NCBI GenBank assembly: GCA_012518155.1
Contig: JAAYTC010000130.1
Coordinates: 1-16,408 of the forward strand
From: Bacteroidales bacterium
GTDB lineage: Bacteria > Bacteroidota > Bacteroidia > Bacteroidales > Dysgonomonadaceae
Reading direction: 5' to 3'
DNA length: 16,408 nucleotides
Of the stretch, positions 6,938 to 14,790 are shown in pieces. Under the pieces are notes generated by a model, which was given only the letters and a program-made list of their open reading frames with translations, did not search any database and was not told the origin of the DNA. The translations under genes and the position numbers were made by a program. Each line of letters opens with the position of its first letter. Positions within the stretch are counted from its first letter, which is position 1.

Positions 6938-7930
6938 ACAAAAGTATCCTTGAAAGTTATCGCCCAAGAGTTGGGCGTTTCCACTGCAACCGTGTCATTG
7001 GTACTGAACGGTAAAAACAAAAAAGGCAGGGTAAGCAGTGAATTGTCAAAGAAAATTTTGGATAAGGCGGCGGAACTTAATTATGTTCCAAACAGTTTAG
7101 CCAAAGGGTTAAAAATGGGGCACTCGAAATCGATCGGACTCATTGTCGCGGATATTTCCAACGTTTTTTTCGGCACCTTGGCCTTACATATTCAAAATTA
7201 TGCAGAAAAAGAGGGATACACGGTTATTATTGGAAACACCAATGAAAAATTGGATCAAATGGCCAAGATGATCACCTTTCTTAATTCAAGACAAGTAGAT
7301 GGTTTGATAATAACTCCTGCCGAGGGGAGTGAACCGCTGGCACAGGCGTTAGTAGAAAATAAAAAACCGTTGGTTCTCGTGGACCGCGGCTTTCCTCGGC
7401 TCGACATTCCTTCTGTTCTGATCAATAATTATGAAATATGTTTTCGATCCACCAACCAATTGATCGCCAGAGGAATTAAAAATCCAGGCTTTGTCTCTTA
7501 TAAACAGGATCAATTTCACACGAACGAAAGAGAACGTGGTTTCGTGGAGGCAGTAACAAAAGCGAAGTTGTACGATGCGGATAACATCAAGAAAGTGAGT
7601 TACGAGCACCTGGCGAATGATATGGATCGCTCGATAAATGAATTGTTGAACAGCAAGAAGAAGGTGGATGCTATTTTTTTCGCGACTAATACGATTTCTA
7701 TGGCGGGTGTAAAATCGCTGCTTAAACATAACGTTATCATTCAAAGAGATATTCAAGTAATGTGTTTTGACGAAAGCGAAGCGATCGACCTGTTCCCTTT
7801 TCAAGTGCCATACATTAAGCAACCCATACAAGAGATGGCAAAAAAAGCACTTGAATTGCTAATAGCCCAAATTGAAGACAGAGGAGAAAAAGCTCCCATA
7901 CTTTATTTGGATGCGGAATTGATCAATTAA
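6935..7930 (+). CDS. LacI-family transcriptional regulator
   Basis: This DNA-binding repressor or activator probably controls the surrounding sugar genes in response to a pathway sugar or intermediate. The 331-residue protein has the LacI helix-turn-helix at residues 5-24 (VSLKVIAQELGVSTATVSLVLNG), the hinge region YVPNSLAKGLK (about 51-61) and a periplasmic-binding-protein-like effector domain from about 65 to the end. Length and order are normal for the family. The start is GTG at 6935, preceded by GGAGG with ten bases between; no in-frame ATG fits. The start region is a tandem duplicate of the 17 bases before it. Four TTAAnCGnTTAA palindromes near it are the likely targets, including one in its own promoter. 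The effector cannot be told from sequence; D-arabinose, D-ribulose, L-fucose or a derivative are candidates. Confidence 0.95.
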   Translation: MTKVSLKVIAQELGVSTATVSLVLNGKNKKGRVSSELSKKILDKAAELNYVPNSLAKGLKMGHSKSIGLIVADISNVFFGTLALHIQNYAEKEGYTVIIGNTNEKLDQMAKMITFLNSRQVDGLIITPAEGSEPLAQALVENKKPLVLVDRGFPRLDIPSVLINNYEICFRSTNQLIARGIKNPGFVSYKQDQFHTNERERGFVEAVTKAKLYDADNIKKVSYEHLANDMDRSINELLNSKKKVDAIFFATNTISMAGVKSLLKHNVIIQRDIQVMCFDESEAIDLFPFQVPYIKQPIQEMAKKALELLIAQIEDRGEKAPILYLDAELIN

Positions 7931-7947
7931 TTTATTTAAACCATTAT

Positions 7948-7959
7948 TTAAACGTTTAA
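7948..7959. promoter_or_regulatory. LacI-type operator, copy 3 (distal site before fucI)
   Basis: TTAAACGTTTAA is a perfect palindrome with central CG, 18 bases after the regulator stop. Its centre is 104 bases from the copy at 8052-8063, about ten helical turns, which would suit looping between two bound sites. Confidence 0.6.
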
Positions 7960-8020
7960 TTACACTCTGTTTTGTTACTCGGCAGGGTGCAATCAATCGC
8001 ACGATCACAAATTAAGAGTA

Positions 8021-8028
8021 TAAATTTT
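8021..8028 (+). promoter_or_regulatory. Weak -7 element before fucI
   Basis: TAAATTTT matches seven of eight positions of TAnnTTTG. No convincing -33 element lies 19-21 bases upstream. If used, transcription would start near 8035, just before the operator at 8052. Confidence 0.3.
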
Positions 8029-8051
8029 AAAGAGTCAATTCACCACGATAG

Positions 8052-8063
8052 TTAAACGATTAA
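8052..8063. promoter_or_regulatory. LacI-type operator, copy 4 (proximal site before fucI)
   Basis: TTAAACGATTAA lies in a longer near-palindrome AGTTAAACGATTAACT, 25 bases before the fucI ATG. The core is identical to the copy in the regulator promoter. The position fits a block on transcription of the catabolic operon. Confidence 0.65.
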
Positions 8064-8088
8064 CTAAGTTAAATGTAATAGTAATAGT

Positions 8089-9861
8089 ATGAAACAAATT
8101 TATCCTAAAATTGGAATCCGTCCCATCATTGACGGAAGGAGAAGAGGAATCCGAGAATCGCTTGAAGAGACGACCATGAACCTCGCGAGAAGCGTGGAAG
8201 CACTGTATCGCGAACATCTTCGATACCCGGATGGATCTCCCGTGGAGTGTGTAATCGCAGATACCTGTATCGGCGGTGTAAAAGAAGCGGCACTGTGTGC
8301 CGAAAAGTTCGAAAAGGAGAACGTTGGATTGTCCATCTCCGTGACTCCTTGCTGGTGCTACGGTTCAGAAACTATGGATATGAACCCGCTTATTCCGAAA
8401 GCGGTGTGGGGATTTAATGGTACCGAGCGGCCGGGTGCTGTTTACTTGGCAGCTGTTCTCGCGGCACACAATCAAAAGGGATTGCCTGCTTTCGGGATTT
8501 ACGGGCATGATGTACAAGATATGGGGGATACCCGGATACCCTATGATGTGCAGGAGAAGCTTCTACGTTTTGCACGTGCAGGACTGGCCGTGGCGCAAAT
8601 GCGGGGGAAATCTTATCTGGCGATCGGTTCGGTTTGCATGGGGATCGCGGGTTCCATGGTGAATCCTGAGTTTTTGCAAGAGTACCTCGGTATGCGTACC
8701 GAGTACGTGGACAGTTCCGAGATAATTCGGCGTATTGAGCAAGAGATTTATGATACGGATGAATTTAATAAAGCAATCGAATGGGTAGAAAAGAATTGTA
8801 AGCCTAACGAGTTGGCCGATCATAATCCCGAACACTTGGTACGCGACCAAAAACAGAAGGATGCTGATTGGGAGTACGTGGTGAAGATGACATTGATCAT
8901 GCGGGACTTGATGATTGGTAACAAAAAATTAGATGAGATGGGGTTCAAAGAAGAGGCCATGGGACATAACGCCATCTCGGGAGGATTTCAAGGACAACGC
9001 CAATGGACCGATTTTCTTCCCAACGGTGATTTTTCGGAAGCGATCCTTAACTCCTCCTTCGATTGGAACGGGATACGTGCTCCGTACATTTTTGCTACCG
9101 AGAACGATCATTTGAACGGGATCTCGATGTTGTTCGGGAATTTACTTACCAATACCGCGCAAATCTTCGCGGACGTGCGAACGTACTGGAGCCCCGAAGC
9201 GATTGAGCGGGTATCGGGATGGAAACCCGAAGGAATGCTGAAGGATGGAGCTATTCACCTGATCAACTCGGGCGCGTGTACACTCGACGGCACCGGTGAA
9301 CAGACCAAAGAGGGAGAACCTGTAATGAAACCACATTGGGAAATAACGGAAGAGGAGGTGGATGCGATGTTGAAGGCTACACGTTGGGGACCCTCCTCTC
9401 TTGAATATTTTCGCGGTGGAGGCTACTCTTCCAAGCTATTGACCAAGGCAGGAATGCCTGTTACCATGTGCCGCTTAAATCTCGTAAAGGGATTGGGGCC
9501 TGTACTGCAGATTGCCGAAGGATGGACGGCGAGGTTCCCCGATGAAGTATTTAAAATCATTGACAACCGTACCGATAAAACGTGGCCATCCACCTTCTTC
9601 GTGCCTAGAGTGACAGGTCAAGGCCGTTTTACGGACATCTACTCGGTGATGAATTACTGGGGTTCAAATCATGGGGCAATCAGCTATGGACATATCGGGG
9701 CCGACCTGATCACGTTGGCCTCGGCACTCTCGATTCCGGTGAACATGCATAACGTGGACGATAACAAGGTATTCCGTCCCAGCGCGTGGGCAACGTTTGG
9801 ATCCGATAACGAGGGAGCTGATTACCGGGCATGCGCGGCTTACGGTCCCTTGTACAAGTAA
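8089..9861 (+). CDS. fucI: L-fucose isomerase (also D-arabinose isomerase)
   Basis: FucI converts L-fucose to L-fuculose and D-arabinose to D-ribulose in the cytoplasm, using Mn2+. The 590-residue protein is the size of the E. coli enzyme (591) and begins with KIGIRPIIDGRRRGIRESLE-like family text. The metal ligands are present: Glu338 (ATEND), Asp362 (IFADVRTYW) and His528 (GSNHG), matching E. coli Glu337, Asp361 and His528. The ATG at 8089 follows an A/T-rich leader without a Shine-Dalgarno. It is the first gene after the double operator and probably heads an operon that runs through the glycosidase, the two lipoproteins, the permease and the kinase. The enzyme family is certain. Which sugar is the real substrate here is open; the adjacent GH172 protein and AraB-like kinase favour D-arabinose. 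Confidence 0.96.
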   Translation: MKQIYPKIGIRPIIDGRRRGIRESLEETTMNLARSVEALYREHLRYPDGSPVECVIADTCIGGVKEAALCAEKFEKENVGLSISVTPCWCYGSETMDMNPLIPKAVWGFNGTERPGAVYLAAVLAAHNQKGLPAFGIYGHDVQDMGDTRIPYDVQEKLLRFARAGLAVAQMRGKSYLAIGSVCMGIAGSMVNPEFLQEYLGMRTEYVDSSEIIRRIEQEIYDTDEFNKAIEWVEKNCKPNELADHNPEHLVRDQKQKDADWEYVVKMTLIMRDLMIGNKKLDEMGFKEEAMGHNAISGGFQGQRQWTDFLPNGDFSEAILNSSFDWNGIRAPYIFATENDHLNGISMLFGNLLTNTAQIFADVRTYWSPEAIERVSGWKPEGMLKDGAIHLINSGACTLDGTGEQTKEGEPVMKPHWEITEEEVDAMLKATRWGPSSLEYFRGGGYSSKLLTKAGMPVTMCRLNLVKGLGPVLQIAEGWTARFPDEVFKIIDNRTDKTWPSTFFVPRVTGQGRFTDIYSVMNYWGSNHGAISYGHIGADLITLASALSIPVNMHNVDDNKVFRPSAWATFGSDNEGADYRACAAYGPLYK

Positions 9862-9903
9862 CAATCATCCCGCCTGTACGATAGTAATGGCTGATATGGG
9901 AAA

Positions 9904-9921
9904 TTATTAAAATTTTAATAA
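9904..9921. promoter_or_regulatory. Perfect 18-base palindrome between fucI and the GH172 gene
   Basis: TTATTAAAATTTTAATAA is a perfect inverted repeat made only of A and T. Its core TTAAAATTTTAA equals the LacI-type operator with central CG replaced by AT. It may be a degenerate operator, another regulator's site, or chance in A/T-rich DNA. Confidence 0.3.
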
Positions 9922-9951
9922 CTTCACGCAATCATTTAAAACTCAATTATT

Positions 9952-11115
9952 ATGAATTTAAAATTTAACTTTGTTATTCTGCTGACTTCGTTATTTTTCG
10001 TGACGATGGCTCAAAACAGAGAATTTAACGGTCTTGATATGAACATGGGAAATCTCTACCGGCTTTCGGACGCCGAAACGAGATCGATTAGTCCAGAAAA
10101 TTTTACTGGTGAGAAAGGGAAAGGAGGGATGGCAACGCCCGATCCGAATGCTCCAAGGAACACGGCCAACGCGTCGGGTCCCGCACGTGACTTGGGACAA
10201 GGATGGAAGGTGAATCCGTTTGTAACCATTAATCCCGGCGAAACGTTTACCATGGCCGAAATTGAAGGTCCCGGTGCCATCCAGCAGATCTGGATGACAC
10301 CTACCGGAAATTGGCGCTTCTCTATTATTCGGATTTACTGGGACGATGAGACGGAACCTTCCGTTGAAGTCCCGGTAGGAGATTTTTTTGGGATGGGTTG
10401 GAACGAGTATGCCCACCTCAACTCATTGCCTGTAACCGTGAATCCCGGAAGCGCGTTTAACTGCTTTTGGGTAATGCCTTTCCGAAAGAAAGCGCGCATC
10501 ACTATGACCAATATCAACGACGAACATTCCATGAACTTGTATTACCAGATCAATTACACGCTCACCGATGTACCGGAAGACGCGGCATATTTTCACGCGC
10601 AGTTCCGGCGTGCCAAGGTGAATGAGACCTCCGATTATACCATCGTTGATGGAATAAAAGGGGAAGGACATTACGTGGGGGTATACATGGCATGGCAGGT
10701 GAATAATAACGGTTGGTGGGGAGAAGGAGAAATCAAGTTCTTCATGGATGGCGACACTCGCTTTCCAACTATTATTGGAACGGGTACGGAGGACTATTTC
10801 CTGGGGTCGTACAACTTCGACCGGCACGGTAAATACGTCACCTACACCACACCCTTCGCGGGACTGGTGCAGGTCCTTCCCCCGGAACAGACCTATAAGG
10901 CGGGTCAACGCTTTGGATTGTATCGTTGGCACGTTATGGATCCGATCCGCTTTAAAAAAGACCTGAAAGTGACCATTCAGGATTTGGGATGGCGACACGG
11001 ACATCGTTACCTGCCACAGCAATCCAATATTGCTTCTACCACTTTTTGGTATCAGAAGGAGCCGCATGCGCCTTTCCCGAAACTGCCCGCGTGGGAAGAT
11101 TTGGAAACTAACTAA
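9952..11115 (+). CDS. Secreted GH172 (DUF2961) glycosidase, candidate D-arabinofuranosidase
   Basis: The 387-residue protein starts with a signal peptide (about residues 1-20, ending VTMA) and shows the DUF2961 family, now CAZy GH172, over most of its length: RDLGQGWKVNP (79-89), GPGAIQQIW (106-114), VPVGDFFGMG (140-149) and GTGTEDYFLGSYNF (276-289). Candidate catalytic acids are Glu280 in GTGTED and Glu258 or Glu260 in WWGEGE. Known GH172 enzymes act on fructofuranose or D-arabinofuranose linkages, including exo-D-arabinofuranosidases from Bacteroidota that attack mycobacterial arabinan. With FucI and an AraB-like kinase next door, release of D-arabinose is the most attractive role, but this is inference and a fructan-type substrate is not excluded. 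It should act in the periplasm or outside. It lies 90 bases after fucI, probably in the same operon. Confidence 0.85.
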   Translation: MNLKFNFVILLTSLFFVTMAQNREFNGLDMNMGNLYRLSDAETRSISPENFTGEKGKGGMATPDPNAPRNTANASGPARDLGQGWKVNPFVTINPGETFTMAEIEGPGAIQQIWMTPTGNWRFSIIRIYWDDETEPSVEVPVGDFFGMGWNEYAHLNSLPVTVNPGSAFNCFWVMPFRKKARITMTNINDEHSMNLYYQINYTLTDVPEDAAYFHAQFRRAKVNETSDYTIVDGIKGEGHYVGVYMAWQVNNNGWWGEGEIKFFMDGDTRFPTIIGTGTEDYFLGSYNFDRHGKYVTYTTPFAGLVQVLPPEQTYKAGQRFGLYRWHVMDPIRFKKDLKVTIQDLGWRHGHRYLPQQSNIASTTFWYQKEPHAPFPKLPAWEDLETN

Positions 11116-11208
11116 GGAAATTACTTTGGTTACACATTCGGTTTCGGTAAGCACGAAATGCAGTGTATGGAACAACGCGTAGGTAGATCTGTTTGAACTC
11201 AATTTAAT

Positions 11209-11224
11209 CACCCTGGAAAGGGTG
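11209..11224 (+). promoter_or_regulatory. Small GNRA-loop hairpin over the ribosome-binding region
   Basis: CACCCT-GGAA-AGGGTG forms a six-base-pair stem with a GGAA tetraloop, ending eight bases before the ATG at 11233. The purine-rich part that could pair with 16S rRNA lies in the loop and 3' arm, so the fold could limit initiation. No T-run follows, so it is not a terminator. Confidence 0.4.
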
Positions 11225-11232
11225 GACGAACG

Positions 11233-13314
11233 ATGAAAAAAGAAACGATAACGGCATTCTTGGTCTGGTGGATGATGCTTCTCCTGCCCGCGTGCGCTGA
11301 CAGGGAAGCACCTGCATCTGTTTCGTTGCCCAAGAAGTTCAAGTACGCCGACGCGATCGAGAAGATCGAATACAGTTTGTTGGGCGAACATAGAGGGGAG
11401 AGCCGTGTGACGGTCGTGGATGATCAAACAGTACATGTGGTCTTGAAATTCCGGTTGAGGGATTCCCTCCATCAGGACGATTGGCGGATCGCCGTGGTGC
11501 CCAACTTCACGCCCTCCTTCCATTGGGCACCCCACCTCGCTCCCAGTGATGAACATATTATCGAACAGCACGTGTTCCGCTCGCCGGCGTTGATTGCAGC
11601 CGATAAACAGCGGGTAATCACCTTGATCCCCGATTTGGATATACTACGAAAGGGAACACCCGTGCGATGGTACCTTGACATGGATGCTCCAGGCAACCGG
11701 TTGGTGCTAGGCATGAGCCGTAGCCGGGTGGATGATCACGTGCTCTTCGTGAAGGAGCCGGGAGCCTCCTACCCTGCCGATGATATAAAAATCGGGTTTT
11801 ATCTGATGGTACACGAAGATGAAGCTTCAATAACGAATCCTTTTCGTAACCCGTTGAAGTTCCTGTGGAGCCGTTGGGGGCACCATTTATTCGAGGAGGG
11901 TAACCCGGTGGACACGGAACTTGAAAGGTACGTGGAGCGCGCCTACAATTGGGCATTTAACACGTGGAGCAATAGCGTTTGGCAGGAGTTCAACCTGAAT
12001 GGAAAAAAAGTGGGTGCTCCAGTATTTATCGTGAACGTCACCCAGAGCCCTAATTATCCAGGTGAAGTGAACGAGCGGGAGTTCCGCTCCATCTGGAACC
12101 AGGCGTGGTTCAGTTCCCTTCGTTCCGCGAGCGGACTTTTCCGGTATGCCCGTCGCACCCGTAACGAGGCACTGATGGAGAAAGCCCTTCTCACGAAAGA
12201 GCTCGCGTTGTCGTTCCCTCAAACAAAGGGATTTTTCCCCGGGCTGATAGGGACCGAGATGCAGGAGGTAGAGATCGCTGGACAGAAATACAACCGGAGC
12301 AAGGGTTGGGATACCTATTACTGGGGTAACTCTAACCGGAACCCTTATACATGGAATCCGGTAGAATCGCCTTACCATATTCTTGATATGAGCTGGACCG
12401 CGTTGCTGATGTTGCGCTGGTACGACGAATTGGAGAAGGATGAGCGGCTGTTGGAGTACGCGATCAACTATGCCGAGGCACTGATCGAAATACAGTCGCC
12501 GGAAGGCTTCTTCCCGGGATGGCTCGACAGGGAAACGCTTGATCCGATGCATCACTTGAACGAGTCGTCCGAATCGTCGCTTTCGTCCACGTTTTTACTC
12601 AAACTGCACAAGCTGACGGGCGAGGAGCGTTACAAGGAGGCCGCGTTGAAAGCCATTGATGCGGTAGCGCGAGAGATCGTTCCTACCGGACGATGGGAAG
12701 ACTTCGAGACCTACTGGTCCTGCTCCCGTTACGGAGAGGATCACCTGATTGGGCAGAAAGTAACACGCAACAACATGTACAAGCAGAATAACTTCTCGAT
12801 GTTTTGGACAGCCGAGGCGCTGCTGGAGAGCTTTCGTGCCACGGGCGAACAGCGGTACCTTGAACTGGGGCAGCGCACGCTCGACGAGCTGTTGATGACG
12901 CAGGCCTCTTGGCAGCCTCCTTATATGTACGTGAACGTGTTGGGAGGCTTCGGGGTACTGAATGCCGATGCGGAATGGAACGACTCCCGCCAAAGCCTCT
13001 TTGCCGAGCTGATTTTGCAATACGGGGAATTACTCGACATGGAGGAATATAGTGAGCGGGGCATTGCCGCGCTGAAAGCATCTTTCGTGATGATGTACGC
13101 CCCTGAAAATCCGGTCACCCGTGAGCAGTGGGAGAAGGTGTATCCCTTTTTCGGGGAGAAGGATTTCGGCTTTATGATGGAGAATTATGGTCACGGCGGG
13201 CGTACCAGCCCCGAAGGCGAAGGGATGGGAGAATTTACCATATACGACTGGGGCAACGGTGCCGCGGCAGAAGCGTATAACCGTATCCTGGACAAATTTG
13301 GTAAGGTTAAATGA
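11233..13314 (+). CDS. Large lipoprotein with predicted alpha/alpha-toroid domain, function unknown
   Basis: I do not recognise a named family with confidence. The 693-residue protein begins with a lipoprotein-like signal (LLLPAC, Cys21) and acidic residues soon after the Cys. Residues about 40-195 look like a beta-sandwich. From about 228 to the end there are repeated amphipathic helix pairs with Trp- and Tyr-rich turns, as in (alpha/alpha)6 carbohydrate-active enzymes; TGEERYKEAALKAID (462-476) and TGEQRYLELGQRTLDEL (537-553) are two such repeat units. Conserved-looking polar patches include LNESSESSLSS (442-452), YWSCSRYGEDH (494-504) and DWGNGAAAEAYN near the end. It sits between GH172 and another lipoprotein, so an endo- or exo-acting glycosidase or lyase on the same glycan is a reasonable guess. 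The coding call is firm; the enzymatic role is unproven. Confidence 0.8.
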   Translation: MKKETITAFLVWWMMLLLPACADREAPASVSLPKKFKYADAIEKIEYSLLGEHRGESRVTVVDDQTVHVVLKFRLRDSLHQDDWRIAVVPNFTPSFHWAPHLAPSDEHIIEQHVFRSPALIAADKQRVITLIPDLDILRKGTPVRWYLDMDAPGNRLVLGMSRSRVDDHVLFVKEPGASYPADDIKIGFYLMVHEDEASITNPFRNPLKFLWSRWGHHLFEEGNPVDTELERYVERAYNWAFNTWSNSVWQEFNLNGKKVGAPVFIVNVTQSPNYPGEVNEREFRSIWNQAWFSSLRSASGLFRYARRTRNEALMEKALLTKELALSFPQTKGFFPGLIGTEMQEVEIAGQKYNRSKGWDTYYWGNSNRNPYTWNPVESPYHILDMSWTALLMLRWYDELEKDERLLEYAINYAEALIEIQSPEGFFPGWLDRETLDPMHHLNESSESSLSSTFLLKLHKLTGEERYKEAALKAIDAVAREIVPTGRWEDFETYWSCSRYGEDHLIGQKVTRNNMYKQNNFSMFWTAEALLESFRATGEQRYLELGQRTLDELLMTQASWQPPYMYVNVLGGFGVLNADAEWNDSRQSLFAELILQYGELLDMEEYSERGIAALKASFVMMYAPENPVTREQWEKVYPFFGEKDFGFMMENYGHGGRTSPEGEGMGEFTIYDWGNGAAAEAYNRILDKFGKVK

Positions 13315-13411
13315 TCTCCGCGTATAGATAGATAATTATCGCTAAATATTAAAATAGGACACGTATTTGTTCGTGATATTAACAGAAAAGCTCAAATAAA
13401 ATTTTAGAAAG

Positions 13412-14665
13412 ATGAGACTAAAACGGATCTGTTGCACGTTATTACTTGTGATAATAGGTAGCTTTATCGTGATCTCCTGCACGGGGAAACAGGAAACAAA
13501 GAACAACATGGAAACGAAGTATGAGAAAGGAACGTTCGGATACGACGTCGACTATCTATCCGAGAAAGACACTGGATTGATCGTGCTGAAGTCGGACGAT
13601 GAAAGGGCCCAATTGATTCTCTCCGCGAAATATCAGGCCAAAGTATTTACCTCCACGGCGAATGGGAGTGAGGGAAACAGTCACGGGTTCGTGAACTACC
13701 GGTTTTTCGATGCCGGTATCGTGGATGAACATATGAACGGATTTGGAGGCGAGAACCGTTTTTGGCTAGGCCCCGAGGGAGGACAGTATTCTATCTACTT
13801 CGCCCCTGGGAGTGAACAGGTATACGATAATTGGCATACCCCAAAAGCCATCGATATCGAAGCGTGGGGAACAAAAAATGTAACGAAAAAGGAAGCCACC
13901 TTCACCAAAGAGATGGAGCTGCCCAACTACGTGGGACGCACGTTGCATTTGGAAGTGGACCGAAGAATTACCCTGTTGGAAGATGGACAGGTAGAGCAGG
14001 GGCTAAGCGTGACCATCCCCGAAGGAGTGAGCAGTGTGGCGTATGCTACCGAGAACAAGATCACCAATCGAAACGATTTCGAGTGGACCGAAGAGACCGG
14101 CACCGTCTGCATCTGGATGCTCGACATGTACAACCCCTCGGACGAGGCAGTGACGGTTATCCCGTATAACGAGGGGGAAGAGGATGAGTTGGGGAAGGTG
14201 GTTACTTCCGACTATTTTGGAGAAATAGCAGCGGAACGACTGATTGATGAAGAGGGGGTACTCTATTTTAAAACCGACGGAAAATCGAGGGGGAAGCTCG
14301 GAATGAATGCCAAGCGCACCACCGCGGTAGCGGGCAACTATGATCCGGTGACGAAGCGATTGACGATTATCACTTTTGATGTCCATCCCGACGATACCTA
14401 CCTCAATCAAGAGTGGAATCCCGAGAGAGACCCACTGGTAGGGGATGCCCTGAATGCTTATAATGACGGACCGTTGGAAGATGGTAGCATCATGGGGCCT
14501 TTCTTAGAACTCGAAAGCAGTTCTCCTGGGGCTTTCTTGAAACCGGGTGAAACATTGACTCACCGGCACAACGTTTACCATTTCGTGGGTAATATGAACG
14601 ATTTATCCTCCCTCTCGGAAGCGTTGTTGGGCGTGAGTCTCGAAAAAGTGACATCTGTTTTTTAA
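13412..14665 (+). CDS. Beta-rich lipoprotein, tentative DUF6786 family
   Basis: The 417-residue product has a lipoprotein signal with lipobox VISC (Cys23), so it should be anchored in the periplasmic face of a membrane or on the surface. The mature part alternates short beta strands and resembles the galactose-mutarotase-like sandwich of Bacteroidota proteins grouped as DUF6786; that family name is from memory and tentative. Typical text is GFVNYRFFDAG (91-101), ENRFWLGPEGGQYSIYF, TENKITNRNDFEW and LTHRHNVYHF near the end. No enzymatic motif is certain. It follows the large lipoprotein by 97 bases and precedes the permease by about 125 bases to its chosen start. A role in handling the released sugar, such as anomer conversion or binding, would fit but is only inferred. 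Confidence 0.75.
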   Translation: MRLKRICCTLLLVIIGSFIVISCTGKQETKNNMETKYEKGTFGYDVDYLSEKDTGLIVLKSDDERAQLILSAKYQAKVFTSTANGSEGNSHGFVNYRFFDAGIVDEHMNGFGGENRFWLGPEGGQYSIYFAPGSEQVYDNWHTPKAIDIEAWGTKNVTKKEATFTKEMELPNYVGRTLHLEVDRRITLLEDGQVEQGLSVTIPEGVSSVAYATENKITNRNDFEWTEETGTVCIWMLDMYNPSDEAVTVIPYNEGEEDELGKVVTSDYFGEIAAERLIDEEGVLYFKTDGKSRGKLGMNAKRTTAVAGNYDPVTKRLTIITFDVHPDDTYLNQEWNPERDPLVGDALNAYNDGPLEDGSIMGPFLELESSSPGAFLKPGETLTHRHNVYHFVGNMNDLSSLSEALLGVSLEKVTSVF

Positions 14666-14790
14666 AGGGACGAGTTTTATCCCGTAAAATAATATCCTAA
14701 TTGGAAAGAACGAGGGCTGTTAAAGTGATCTCTTTTGTTACGAAATTCACTGGCTCTTGCTTCTTTCCTTCATACACGAAACTAAATCAA

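Noticed and set aside
7963..7989. Inverted repeat CACTCTG...CAGGGTG after the regulator gene as a terminator
   Set aside because: Seven pairs including one G-T, a 13-base loop and no T-run; too weak to call.
10423..11571. A 382-codon minus-strand open frame opposite the GH172 and large lipoprotein genes
   Set aside because: Long, but its product has no recognisable motif and odd composition, while both plus-strand genes it overlaps have signal peptides and family-like sequence. It is a shadow of their codon bias.
11887..13118. Further minus-strand open frames (up to 222 codons) opposite the large lipoprotein gene
   Set aside because: Same reason: mutually overlapping antisense frames without motifs in a G/C-richer gene.
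14701..14790. TTG start giving the FucP-type carrier 30 more residues
   Set aside because: The added stretch is not typical of the family, and the ATG at 14791 gives the normal short tail before the first membrane segment.
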